From Alteromonas sp. RKMC-009 (GTDB taxonomy: Bacteria > Pseudomonadota > Gammaproteobacteria > Enterobacterales > Alteromonadaceae): a stretch of DNA of 64,000 bases. Position numbers and translations under genes: made by a program. The DNA lies in the NCBI RefSeq assembly GCF_003584565.2, contig NZ_CP031010.1, positions 3,286,001 to 3,350,000 on the forward strand, given 5' to 3'. The notes under the pieces were generated by a model, which ran no database searches, was not told the origin of the DNA, and saw only the letters and a list, made by a program, of their open reading frames with translations. Numbering within the stretch: the stretch's first letter is position 1; each line of letters begins with the position of its first letter. Positions 1-7,517 of this stretch are shown here, piece by piece.

Positions 1-258
1 TAAGATCCGCTCCACCAGCACTTCCACCTGGCCGCCGGAGGCTTTTTTACCTCTCAGCCGCGCAGGAATTACCCGGGTATTATTGAATACCAGCAAGTCA
101 CCTTCATCTACCAGAGACAGCATCTCAGCGAACTGCTGATGTTTAACTGAACCGGTATTCCCATCCAGGCACAGAAGACGGCTGGCACGACGTTTTTCTG
201 TAGGATATTTGGCAATCAAATGCTCTGGCAGCTCGAAACTAAAATCAGATAACTTCAT
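1..258 (-). CDS. queA: tRNA preQ1(34) S-adenosylmethionine ribosyltransferase-isomerase QueA, N-terminal 86 residues (cut by window edge)
   Basis: QueA transfers and isomerises the ribosyl group of S-adenosylmethionine onto preQ1 in tRNA, making epoxyqueuosine in the cytosol. I translated the reverse strand from the ATG at 258. It gives an uninterrupted frame of 86 codons to the window edge. It opens [19 protein letters not shown] and contains [17 protein letters not shown] and [15 protein letters not shown], which are the family's hallmark N-terminal segments. Family members are about 340-360 residues, so roughly three quarters of the gene lies outside the window. The next gene inward is also on the minus strand, with 239 bp between them. 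Identity is nearly certain. Confidence 0.95.
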   Translation of the reverse strand, partial: MKLSDFSFELPEHLIAKYPTEKRRASRLLCLDGNTGSVKHQQFAEMLSLVDEGDLLVFNNTRVIPARLRGKKASGGQVEVLVERIL

Positions 259-291
259 TTTTCACTTCAAAATCAGTAAATTAAAACTCGT

Positions 292-311
292 AAATATACG
301 CACGTATATTT
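292..311. repeat. 9-bp perfect inverted repeat upstream of queA
   Basis: AAATATACG, a CA spacer, then CGTATATTT form a perfect palindrome 34 bp upstream of the queA start. It sits in very AT-rich DNA that also holds a TATATATA run. It could be a regulator site or part of the queA promoter. No known binding consensus is recognised. Confidence 0.4.
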
Positions 312-423
312 TTAAATAACTATATATATACCGAAATACGCATAAACATTATACAGCGCGGACTTAAACGCTTAAGATACGTACAGATAGTGATGATGTT
401 CTCCCAAACAGATCCTATTCTGA

Positions 424-449
424 CCCGGTAGCTTTACCGGGTTTTTTTT
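424..449 (+). terminator. Intrinsic terminator on the plus strand with no plus-strand gene upstream
   Basis: The stem is CCCGGTA (424-430) and TACCGGG (435-441) with a GCTT loop, followed directly by eight T. It is a textbook Rho-independent terminator reading on the plus strand. On the minus strand there is no T-run after the hairpin. Both flanking genes are on the minus strand, so the terminator has no annotated client. An unannotated short transcript starting in 259-420 is possible. Confidence 0.75.
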
Positions 450-497
450 ATCTGTTTCACAGGATTACCTTAATCCCCGATTACCCGGGTAGACGTC

Positions 498-755
498 TCA
501 GTCATCATCCATATCGTTAAGAATGTCACCAACGGCCTGCATAGCAAGTGGCCGGGCATTTAGCACCATCATGATCTGCAAAAACAAATCCGCTCCCATA
601 ATACCTTTATTCACTTTGTTTCGCAGGTTATCTGCACTCTGCTCCACCCCAATTTCGGCTAACCGGTCACTAAGTGCCTGATATTTAACACCTCTCACCG
701 ACATTTCTGACTTTACCAGCCTTGCCACCGCTTGCCGCCAATTATTTTTCGCCAT
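498..755 (-). CDS. DUF6471 domain small protein
   Basis: This is an 85-residue cytosolic protein with no signal or membrane segment. It follows the DUF6471 pattern: an opening W-x-x-x-V-x-R-L-V-K, then GVKYQALSDRLAEIGV and LRNKVNKG. That pattern resembles a small helix-turn-helix-like fold. The function of the family is not established, and a DNA-binding role is only suggested by the apparent helical layout. It ends in an acidic tail (NDMDDD). It lies alone between queA and the divergent yjfI block. An ATG start fits the family length. Confidence 0.7.
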   Translation of the reverse strand: MAKNNWRQAVARLVKSEMSVRGVKYQALSDRLAEIGVEQSADNLRNKVNKGIMGADLFLQIMMVLNARPLAMQAVGDILNDMDDD

Positions 756-826
756 CAGAAAACCACCATTTGTGAGTTATTTTTTACAAAAACACACTTT
801 TTTACACATAAGAGAGGTATTGATTA

Positions 827-856
827 TTGACTACTTTGCCCCAACCTGTCTACACT
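827..856 (+). promoter_or_regulatory. Putative sigma-70 promoter for the yjfI operon
   Basis: TTGACT at 827-832 and TACACT at 851-856 are separated by 18 bp. They lie about 85 bp upstream of the yjfI ATG, which has a strong AAAGGAG ribosome site. The match is good but not experimentally defined. Confidence 0.45.
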
Positions 857-940
857 GAACCCCGTGAATGTTGTCGTGCACTTTAAAAGTCGTTTACAGT
901 GTTGTCGACATTTTCGCTTCAATCGTAAAGGAGAGACGTT

Positions 941-1330
941 ATGACGTGGGATCTGGAAAAGCTTGAATCCCTCTTGCAAGAACACGACGACTTTGTCATC
1001 ACCCGTGAAGAAGGCTGCCTTCTCATTGCTAATCAGGATGGCATTGATGCCTGGCTGGCACTGAGTGGCGAGCAAATCCTGGTGGAAAGTCTGTTATTCC
1101 CGGCTTCCGATGTAAAAGACAAGCCGGCTTTGGATCATGAGATTCTGTCAACGCACATGGTATTTCCGCTGACGACAGTAGGTATTTCTACCATTGGTGG
1201 TGATGAATACTACACAGCTTTTGGCGCACTGAGTGCCCAGTCAAAGCCTGAAAGTATCGTGATCGAAGTTGAAACCTTGTTTCAAAACGTAGCGTCTTTC
1301 TTAGATGCCTACGAAACGCATTTAAAATAA
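941..1330 (+). CDS. yjfI: YjfI family protein (DUF2170)
   Basis: This 129-residue cytosolic protein opens MTWDLEKLESLLQEHDDF and continues EEGCLLIANQDGIDAWLAL, the typical DUF2170 signature. In E. coli the same family lies directly before the PspA-like yjfJ, and the order is kept here with 17 bp between the genes. The molecular role is unknown. The fixed pairing suggests it works with or regulates YjfJ. The ATG at 941 follows AAAGGAGAGACGTT, an excellent ribosome site. Confidence in the family is high and in any function low. Confidence 0.9.
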   Translation: MTWDLEKLESLLQEHDDFVITREEGCLLIANQDGIDAWLALSGEQILVESLLFPASDVKDKPALDHEILSTHMVFPLTTVGISTIGGDEYYTAFGALSAQSKPESIVIEVETLFQNVASFLDAYETHLK

Positions 1331-1347
1331 CCTGACAGGAGAAGCGA

Positions 1348-2028
1348 ATGTCTGTTTGGAAAAAATTAGTAACAGCTGTGAAAGGTGGTGCCACTGAAGC
1401 TGCGCAAGCCGTAGCCGACAGTCAGGCAATCAGAATTCTTGAGCAGGAGATCCGTGAAGCGAAAGAAGAGTTACGTAAATCTGACCACGCCCGCACGCAA
1501 ATCCTGGCGAAATGCAAATTATCGCAACAGAAAGTAGACAGCTTCAGCGCGTCTATTGCTGAGTACGAAGCCCATGCCCGCAAAGCGGTTGAAACAGACC
1601 GTCAACTGGCACTGGATTGTGCACAGAAAGTGTCTGATTTGAAAGCTGAGCAGGAACAGGAACAGCAATACCTTGATCAGTTCAAACAATCCGAGAAGCA
1701 ACTGGCTCAAAATATTCAGCAGGCCAAAGCAAACCTGCGCCGCCTGGAACAGCAGGTAGATATGGTAAAGGCGACTGAAAGTGTGCAAAAAGCGCAGGTA
1801 GCTGTATCTTCACGCCATATGGGTGCGAACAGTAAAATGAAGACTGCGACAGAATCTTTATCGCGGATTCAGGAAAAGCAAAAACTTCGCACCGCTGAGT
1901 TGCAGGCTGCCGAAGAGCTGGCGGCTGAAGAGTCCACCAGCGATCTTGAAAAACGCCTGTCTGAGGCAGGTATCAAAGGCGGCAAATCATCTGCAGATGA
2001 TGAACTGAGCCGGATTCTGGGTAAGTAA
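1348..2028 (+). CDS. yjfJ: PspA/IM30 family protein YjfJ
   Basis: This is a 226-residue protein of the PspA/IM30/ESCRT-III superfamily, whose members assemble as coiled-coil polymers on the inner face of the membrane. It opens MSVWKKLVTAVKGGATEAAQA. A long Gln/Glu/Lys-rich coiled coil spans roughly residues 25-195 (ILEQEIREAKEELRK, LRRLEQQVDMVKA). The C-terminus is short and charged (SADDELSRILGK). It differs from true PspA in lacking a pspF/pspBC context and sits in the yjf order instead. A strong terminator follows, so yjfIJ may be made in excess over the downstream genes. A membrane protection or remodelling role is inferred from the family. Confidence 0.93.
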   Translation: MSVWKKLVTAVKGGATEAAQAVADSQAIRILEQEIREAKEELRKSDHARTQILAKCKLSQQKVDSFSASIAEYEAHARKAVETDRQLALDCAQKVSDLKAEQEQEQQYLDQFKQSEKQLAQNIQQAKANLRRLEQQVDMVKATESVQKAQVAVSSRHMGANSKMKTATESLSRIQEKQKLRTAELQAAEELAAEESTSDLEKRLSEAGIKGGKSSADDELSRILGK

Positions 2029-2035
2029 TTAATGT

Positions 2036-2065
2036 TAAGGGGGCTGACACGCCCCCTTACTTTTT
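2036..2065 (+). terminator. Intrinsic terminator after yjfJ
   Basis: A 9-bp GC-rich stem (TAAGGGGGC, 2036-2044, with GCCCCCTTA, 2051-2059), a TGACAC loop and a T5 run after one C. It should partly or wholly separate yjfIJ from the downstream genes. Confidence 0.8.
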
Positions 2066-2141
2066 GTGACTTGCACCTGAAATTGCTTTTACGTCATACT
2101 GCTTAGCTCAGAAATAATCATCAGGGACGCATCCATACACC

Positions 2142-3194
2142 ATGGCTTCATGGACCCACATTCGTAAACTCATGCTGCGGTATTTTTCCGAATCCCGCTG
2201 GTACACCATTGTCACCATCACTTTTATTTACGGCTTACTTGCATGGTTAATGCTGTCTGCGGCCGGAGAAGAAGCGCTGACCAGCCATGCAGACTTTTTT
2301 TACTGGATGGCTGTTACTGCCTCAACTGTCGGTTATGGCGATCTGTCACCGGTCACACCGGCAGGTAAAATTATCGTATCGCTGTATGTGATTCCGGTGG
2401 GATTGAGTATTTTCGCGATGGTAGTGGGCCGGATTGCGGCATGGGTGAGCCATCACTGGCAAAGAGGACTCTTAGGAATGAAACCATTACATGTTGAAAA
2501 TCACATTCTGGTTATCGGCTGGAATGAAAACAAAACTCTGCTGTTGCTGGATTTGCTGCTTAAAGAGCGGGAAGCCCTGCCGGATAAGCCGGAAATCGTA
2601 TTATGTGTAAAAGCAGATATTCACAACCCCATGCCGGACAAAATTGAATTTGTGAAAGTTGATTCATTTAACCGCGACGAAGATATGGACAAGGCCTGCG
2701 TCGCCACTGCCAGAACCATTCTCATGGACAATCCGCAGGATGACGTGACGTTAACCACAGCCCTTTATTGCACTAACCGCAATCCGGATGCCCACAAAGT
2801 CGCGTACTTTACTGACGATACGCTGGTTCCCCTGCTGCAGATGCATTGTCCAAAAGTTGAGTGTACACCGTCAGTGGCCGTTGAAATGCTGGCGAAAGCA
2901 GCTTTTGATCCCGGTTCAAGTATGCTGCATCACGATTTAATCAGCGTTGACGATGGTCAGGCGCAGTTTTCGACTCAGGTTCCGGCGGATATTCAGTCTC
3001 TTGCCGTAGAGCATGTGTTTAATAATTTTAAGCGTGAATATAACGCGATTCTCATCGGCTACGCCCCCGGCGGCGTGTATAAAAATATGGTTCTCAACCC
3101 TGATTTCTCACATACCATTTGTGGCGGTGACAAAGTGTTTTACATCGCCGGCAGCCGGTTGAACGATATTAACTGGCAGACATTAGGAGCGTAA
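2142..3194 (+). CDS. Two-helix potassium channel with RCK-like cytosolic domain
   Basis: A 350-residue inner-membrane protein. The first helix is about residues 20-42, the pore loop carries TVGYGD (residues 62-67, the K+ selectivity filter), and the second helix is about 78-105. A cytosolic Rossmann-like domain starts near residue 120 (HILVIGWNENKT), as in RCK/TrkA-gated channels. No second RCK domain is clear. The gene lies between yjfJ and yjfK, a place not occupied in the E. coli locus. The 113-bp gap before it holds a terminator and a weak promoter-like pair (TTGCAC, 18 bp, CATACT). The downstream yjfK ATG is 4 bp after its stop, so it is cotranscribed with the rest. The channel call is secure; ion and ligand specificity are inferred. 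Confidence 0.9.
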   Translation: MASWTHIRKLMLRYFSESRWYTIVTITFIYGLLAWLMLSAAGEEALTSHADFFYWMAVTASTVGYGDLSPVTPAGKIIVSLYVIPVGLSIFAMVVGRIAAWVSHHWQRGLLGMKPLHVENHILVIGWNENKTLLLLDLLLKEREALPDKPEIVLCVKADIHNPMPDKIEFVKVDSFNRDEDMDKACVATARTILMDNPQDDVTLTTALYCTNRNPDAHKVAYFTDDTLVPLLQMHCPKVECTPSVAVEMLAKAAFDPGSSMLHHDLISVDDGQAQFSTQVPADIQSLAVEHVFNNFKREYNAILIGYAPGGVYKNMVLNPDFSHTICGGDKVFYIAGSRLNDINWQTLGA

Positions 3195-3197
3195 TCA

Positions 3198-3854
3198 ATG
3201 TTTGGCAAATTGTTTGGCAGAAGTAAGAAAGACACAGAGAAAGCAAAACCCAAATCTCCTGAAATCATGGGATTATATCTGGGCGGTTCATTTGAACTGG
3301 ATGATCTGAAACTTAAGCTGCTGGAACCGCAACTTACCATCGAAGGCGCGGCCCGTTCCCAACTGATTCAGGCGGTGGGAGAAGCCCCGCTGGACAGTGG
3401 TGGTACTTTGCTGCGTTATTACACTGACGATGACGGCTTCCTGCAAATTGTCACTGATGGTGGTCTTACAGAAAACCATATTACCGACGTAAAGCTGTGG
3501 TACTTTTACGAAACCAAAACCATCGGCAATGAAGCCCAGTGGAAAGAAGCATTAAGTTCTGTGATTTCTAAGCCCGTTTACACGCTTAACGGACACGATT
3601 ATCACCGTGTATGGGACGCTGTCGGTGAAATATCACCGCCAGTTGCTGTTACTGAAACCACCTATGAAGAAGATGGTGATGTCAGTACAACTGACCAGTT
3701 TATGATGCTGTATGAACGTCCCCTTGATAACGGTCGCACAGAGTCACTGCTGGTAGCCGGTGAAGAAAAAATTGTAGGTCACAATGCAGACCGCTGTCTG
3801 GTGATAAGCACCGGGTTCGATATTGAACCCGCCGACATTACTATTAACGGTTAA
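3198..3854 (+). CDS. yjfK: YjfK family protein (DUF2491)
   Basis: A 218-residue soluble protein of the DUF2491 family, recognised from MGLYLGGSFELDD, RYYTDDDGFLQIV and the order of neighbours. No signal peptide or membrane helix is visible. The start overlaps the end of the channel gene's context, with AGGAGCG as ribosome site. The function is unknown. Conserved linkage to a PspA-like protein, DUF350 and an ATP-grasp enzyme points to a shared envelope-associated role. Confidence 0.85.
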   Translation: MFGKLFGRSKKDTEKAKPKSPEIMGLYLGGSFELDDLKLKLLEPQLTIEGAARSQLIQAVGEAPLDSGGTLLRYYTDDDGFLQIVTDGGLTENHITDVKLWYFYETKTIGNEAQWKEALSSVISKPVYTLNGHDYHRVWDAVGEISPPVAVTETTYEEDGDVSTTDQFMMLYERPLDNGRTESLLVAGEEKIVGHNADRCLVISTGFDIEPADITING

Positions 3855-3872
3855 CAAAAGGATACGTACGTC

Positions 3873-4289
3873 ATGGACACTATCATTCAATCATTAGCAG
3901 GGCTGGATAATTTCGCCTTGTACTTTGTTATCTCTGTCGCCTTCTTATTTGTATTTAAAATCGTGTACGCCATGGTCACCCCGCATGATGAGTGGAAACT
4001 GGTTAAAGAGGAGCAGAACGTGGCTGCAGCCACCGGTTTTGGCGGCGCCTTGATTGGCTTCGCTATCGCCCTTTCAGGTGCAGCTTCTAATGCAGTATCC
4101 ATTGTGGATTTCGCGCTGTGGGGCGTGATTGCCATCGTCGCCCAGTCGTTTGCTTTTGCACTGCTGCGCTTTACTTTTATGCCGAAGATCGCAGAACGCA
4201 TTAACAACAATGAAGTTTCCGCAGGGATCATGCTTGCTGCCATGTCAGTGGCAGTGGGTCTGCTGAACGCTGCTTGTATGACATACTGA
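3873..4289 (+). CDS. yjfL: YjfL family inner-membrane protein (DUF350)
   Basis: A 138-residue, four-helix membrane protein with one DUF350 unit. Helices are near residues 13-33, 50-70, 80-103 and 118-136. GFGGALIGFAIALSGA in the second helix is typical. The family has no proven activity. It is encoded 18 bp after yjfK with an AAAGGA site. A two-unit DUF350 paralogue lies at 41277-42188 in this window. Confidence 0.88.
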   Translation: MDTIIQSLAGLDNFALYFVISVAFLFVFKIVYAMVTPHDEWKLVKEEQNVAAATGFGGALIGFAIALSGAASNAVSIVDFALWGVIAIVAQSFAFALLRFTFMPKIAERINNNEVSAGIMLAAMSVAVGLLNAACMTY

Positions 4290-4302
4290 TTCGGAGACAA
4301 AT

Positions 4303-4914
4303 ATGACCCGGAAAAGAAGTCGTTACATAGATTTGCGCAAAATGCGCAAAGGGTTTGCACTCAAACCACTGGCCGTAGGGATCGCCGGTATAATGGCAAC
4401 CGGTTGTGCAGACGACCGTCAGGATGCACAGATTTATACCTCACTGGAAGATTGTAAAACCGATTATCCTGACGCAGCAGAACGCTGTGATGCTGCTTAC
4501 CAGACTGCCCTCGATGAAGCGTCCCGTACCAGTCCCCGTTTTAATTCCGAACATGACTGCGAGTATGAATTCGGTCCGAATCAGTGCCGTGAAGTTAATA
4601 ATTCAGGTGGCAGTTTCTTCATGCCGTTTATGGCAGGGTTTATGGTCAGCCAGTTACTGTCTCCCCGCCCTTACTATTCACAACCCATTTATACCTCTTA
4701 TTCCCCGTACTCGCCGTTCCGCTCAAAATGGGTGACTGCAGATGGCTATGTGTTTGACGGTGACATCCGCAAGCGTAATTACAAAGTCAGTCCGTCTGTT
4801 TATAAACCAAAGCCCACCGTTACCCGTACTGTCAGCCGTGGTGGTTTCGGCAGCTCTGTGAGAGCCAAATCAAGCTGGGGTAGCAGCAGCCGTTCCGGAA
4901 GCTGGGGCAGCTGA
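4303..4914 (+). CDS. yjfM: YjfM family protein (DUF1190) with Ser/Gly-rich tail
   Basis: A 203-residue exported protein. A basic N-terminus (RKRSR, RKMRKG) precedes a hydrophobic stretch ending MATGC, which could be a lipobox with Cys near residue 35. DUF1190 features follow: paired-Cys segments ([27 protein letters not shown]). A Tyr/Pro-rich middle ([18 protein letters not shown]) and a flexible C-terminus of Ser, Gly and Arg ([22 protein letters not shown]) complete it. It lies 4 bp before the ATP-grasp gene yjfC. The disordered tail makes it a plausible substrate of that enzyme, which is inference only. Lipoprotein processing is uncertain because the residue at -3 is Ala rather than Leu. 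Confidence 0.85.
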   Translation: MTRKRSRYIDLRKMRKGFALKPLAVGIAGIMATGCADDRQDAQIYTSLEDCKTDYPDAAERCDAAYQTALDEASRTSPRFNSEHDCEYEFGPNQCREVNNSGGSFFMPFMAGFMVSQLLSPRPYYSQPIYTSYSPYSPFRSKWVTADGYVFDGDIRKRNYKVSPSVYKPKPTVTRTVSRGGFGSSVRAKSSWGSSSRSGSWGS

Positions 4915-4918
4915 TCCC

Positions 4919-6082
4919 GTGCTTCGTATTCCGCTCAGAGAGCGGCCTGACTGGAAGCAGCAGGCCGCTGAGTACGGCTTTCATTTTCATACCATGTACG
5001 GCGAGCCGTATTGGGATGAATCTGCTTATTATCAGTTTTCACTGAAACAAATTGAGCAGGATATAGAAGACCCTACCGCTGAATTGCATCAAATGTGTCT
5101 GGCGGCAGTAGATAAGGTTATCCGTGACGAGGAGTGGCTGAACCGCTTTCAGATCCCCGCCCTTCACCGTGAATTCATTCTCCGGTCCTGGCAGGACAAC
5201 GCCCCCTCACTCTATTCCCGGCTGGATTTAGTCTATGACGGTAAAAGTCCCGCTAAGTTGCTGGAAAACAATGCAGATACACCTACGTCTTTGTATGAAT
5301 CCGGCTTCTGGCAATGGTTATGGCTTGAACAGCAGGTAGACCGGGGAAATTTACCCCGACACGCCGATCAGTTTAATTCCTTACAGGAAAAGTTAGTTCA
5401 CCGGTTTGAAGAAATCGCGGCTTACTACCGCATCCGTAATATGCATTTCGCCTGTTGCCGGGATACGGAAGAAGACAGAGGCACCGTACAATATTTGCAG
5501 GATTGTGCTCAGGCAGCAGGTCTGCAATCAGAATTTTTATACATTGAAGACATAGGCCTTGCCGATACTGGCGCGTTTACTGATTTACACGACAACCCCG
5601 TTACTGAATGCTTTAAGCTTTATCCCTGGGAATTCATGCTGCGTGAGAGTTTCGGCGACGCCTTGTCAGGTGCCGGTACAAACTGGATAGAACCGCCATG
5701 GAAAGCCATTTTGTCCAATAAGGCTCTGCTACCTCTTTTATGGGACATGTTTCCGGGCCATCCCAATCTGTTGCCTGCCTATTTTCCCGATAATGCGCCG
5801 GGCCTGGAAACCGGCAAATGGATTCAAAAACCGCTGTTCTCAAGAGAAGGGGCAAATATCAGCCTGATTGAAAATGGTAAGCAAACCAAACTCTCCGACG
5901 GTCCGTATGGAGAGGAAGGCGTTGTGATCCAAGCATTTACTGCCCTGCCCCGGTTTGCTGAAAATTACACACTGATCGGTAGCTGGCTGGTAGACGATAT
6001 GCCTGCCGGTTTGTCTGTACGGGAAGACAGCAGTGAGATCACGCAGGATTTATCCCGTTATCTGCCACACATTATTGCGTAA
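4919..6082 (+). CDS. yjfC: YjfC, glutathionylspermidine synthase-like ATP-grasp ligase
   Basis: A 387-residue protein of the glutathionylspermidine synthase preATP-grasp and ATP-grasp fold. Typical segments are [45 protein letters not shown], and near the C-terminus [20 protein letters not shown] and [13 protein letters not shown] (ATP and metal site). It lacks the amidase domain of E. coli Gss. Relatives are thought to form amide bonds between a carboxylate and an amine, perhaps on a peptide; the substrate is not known. The start is GTG at 4919, 4 bp after the yjfM stop. The length fits E. coli YjfC. Confidence 0.92.
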   Translation: MLRIPLRERPDWKQQAAEYGFHFHTMYGEPYWDESAYYQFSLKQIEQDIEDPTAELHQMCLAAVDKVIRDEEWLNRFQIPALHREFILRSWQDNAPSLYSRLDLVYDGKSPAKLLENNADTPTSLYESGFWQWLWLEQQVDRGNLPRHADQFNSLQEKLVHRFEEIAAYYRIRNMHFACCRDTEEDRGTVQYLQDCAQAAGLQSEFLYIEDIGLADTGAFTDLHDNPVTECFKLYPWEFMLRESFGDALSGAGTNWIEPPWKAILSNKALLPLLWDMFPGHPNLLPAYFPDNAPGLETGKWIQKPLFSREGANISLIENGKQTKLSDGPYGEEGVVIQAFTALPRFAENYTLIGSWLVDDMPAGLSVREDSSEITQDLSRYLPHIIA

Positions 6083-6086
6083 ACCT

Positions 6087-6626
6087 ATGCCACAACTTAA
6101 AAAGCAGCTTCGCTTTCTTGCCATTATTGCCGGCGTACTCATTCTCATTGAAGCGCTGAACCTCCTCACCGGAAACAGCCTGAATCAATTTGGTATTATT
6201 CCGAGAGCACTGCCTTACCTGCCCTATATTTTTACTGCGCCGTTTTTACACGGATCTGCCAGCCATCTGATCACGAATCTTGTGCCCCTGATGCTGTTTA
6301 TGTGGTTAACAATGCAGTGGGGAAACCGCACATTCTGGCTGACTACCCTGACCATTCTTCTCACCGGCGGTCTCGGCGTATGGATATTCGGCCGCTCAGC
6401 AATCCATATTGGTGCCAGTGGCATGGTGTATGGTTACTTTGGCTTTTTACTGCTGGCAGGGTTCATGAGCAGAAAAGTCCCTTACCTGGTGATTTCTGTG
6501 CTGGTTGCCATTATGTATGGCGGTATGTTGTTTGGCATTCTGCCAACAAAGGCGTTTATTTCTTTCGAGTATCATTTATTCGGATTTATTGGCGGTCTCA
6601 TCGCAGCACGGGCTTGGGTGAAGTAA
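6087..6626 (+). CDS. Rhomboid family intramembrane serine protease
   Basis: A 179-residue, six-helix membrane protease. HGSASHLITN (conserved His and Asn on the second helix), GASGMVYG (nucleophile Ser in GxSG) and HLFGFIGG (catalytic His in the last helix) are all present. An upstream in-frame ATG at 6033 lies inside yjfC. The ATG at 6087 starts 4 bp after yjfC stops and gives MPQLKKQLRFL, a normal rhomboid opening. It is the short bacterial form without a cytosolic domain. Adjacency to yjfC suggests cotranscription, so a client among the yjf membrane or exported proteins is conceivable. It does not look like a rhombosortase. Confidence 0.9.
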   Translation: MPQLKKQLRFLAIIAGVLILIEALNLLTGNSLNQFGIIPRALPYLPYIFTAPFLHGSASHLITNLVPLMLFMWLTMQWGNRTFWLTTLTILLTGGLGVWIFGRSAIHIGASGMVYGYFGFLLLAGFMSRKVPYLVISVLVAIMYGGMLFGILPTKAFISFEYHLFGFIGGLIAARAWVK

Positions 6627-6673
6627 TTGATTCCCGTATACTGGCCTTCAATCCGTAGTACAACGAAATAAAT

Positions 6674-7378
6674 ATGTCCGGCACCACAGAAACCAAAAAT
6701 CAGCAAAACCAGGGCTTCTTCGGCAACCTTGCGTTCAATATTGTTATCCCTGTTCTAATCATGTCTTACGGCAGCGGAGACGAATACCTCGGGCCGGCCT
6801 GGAGCATCGTTGCAGCCCTCGCTTTTCCAATTGTTTACGGCATCTGGGATTTAAAGCAGTCCGGTAAAGTGAATGGTTTTTCCGTTCTCGGGATTGTCAG
6901 CGTTATCCTCACCGGCGGGATCAGTTTATTGAAACTGCCCGCCGAATATATTGCAATTAAGGAAGCCACCATTCCGGCGCTTATCGGTATTGCAGTTCTG
7001 GTGACTCAGTTTGGTAAAAAGCCACTGGTTAAAATGCTCATCCTGAACGATCAGATCATTAACTGGGAAAATTTAAACCGCGCGCTGGATGAGAAAGGAA
7101 AACAGGCGGAATTTAAACGTAAAATTGCTATCAGCTCTTACATTGTTGCCAGCTCCTTTTTTCTTTCCTCAGTATTAAATTATGTGCTGGCGAAAATGAT
7201 TCTGGTCAGTGAACCCGGCACCACTGCCTACACCGAAGAACTGGGCCGGATGACGATGCTGAGCTATCCGGTTATCGTTATCCCGAGCATGATTTTGCTG
7301 GTGACTGCATTGTGGTATCTGTTTTCTCAGATTGGCAAAATTACCGGTGAAGACCTGGACAACTTTCTGAATCAGTAG
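6674..7378 (+). CDS. VC0807 family integral membrane protein
   Basis: A 234-residue membrane protein with about six hydrophobic segments and a central amphipathic region around residues 115-155 (NWENLNRALDEKGKQAEFKRK). It matches my memory of the VC0807 family, related in layout to intracellular septation-type proteins. Its function is unknown. It is the last gene before the terminator at 7400 and reads in the same direction as the yjf genes, 47 bp after the rhomboid gene. Confidence 0.65.
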   Translation: MSGTTETKNQQNQGFFGNLAFNIVIPVLIMSYGSGDEYLGPAWSIVAALAFPIVYGIWDLKQSGKVNGFSVLGIVSVILTGGISLLKLPAEYIAIKEATIPALIGIAVLVTQFGKKPLVKMLILNDQIINWENLNRALDEKGKQAEFKRKIAISSYIVASSFFLSSVLNYVLAKMILVSEPGTTAYTEELGRMTMLSYPVIVIPSMILLVTALWYLFSQIGKITGEDLDNFLNQ

Positions 7379-7399
7379 ATTTAAACAATGATGAAAAAA

Positions 7400-7427
7400 A
7401 TAGCCGCAATTTGCGGCTATTTTTTTG
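7400..7427. terminator. Bidirectional intrinsic terminator closing the yjf block
   Basis: A 9-bp stem (ATAGCCGCA and TGCGGCTAT) flanked by A7 on the left and T7 on the right, so it works on both strands. It serves the plus-strand VC0807 gene and the minus-strand phosphatase transcript. Confidence 0.88.
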
Positions 7428-7475
7428 CCTTGCCGGGGTGGCAGGCGTCTTTCGCATAAGCTGATAAATGAATCA

Positions 7476-7507
7476 AAGCGTACTGTGAACATTATCACAG
7501 TACGCTT
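7476..7507. repeat. 13-bp perfect hairpin after the phosphatase gene
   Basis: AAGCGTACTGTGA (7476-7488) and TCACAGTACGCTT (7495-7507) pair around a 6-nt loop, just past the minus-strand stop at 7518. There is no T-run, so it may protect the 3' end or assist the terminator at 7400. Confidence 0.6.
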
Positions 7508-7517
7508 GTCATTCAGC

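Noticed and set aside
824..1075. Minus-strand open frame over the yjfI promoter
   Set aside because: It overlaps yjfI and its promoter on the opposite strand and shows no domain.
4406..4735. Plus-strand open frame inside yjfM
   Set aside because: A frame-shifted shadow of yjfM with no own start signal.
6087..6626. Rhombosortase instead of a normal rhomboid
   Set aside because: No GlyGly-CTERM protein is nearby, and the motifs fit ordinary rhomboids.
7476..7507. Hairpin after the phosphatase as an intrinsic terminator
   Set aside because: The stem is excellent but no T-run follows on either strand; kept only as a repeat.
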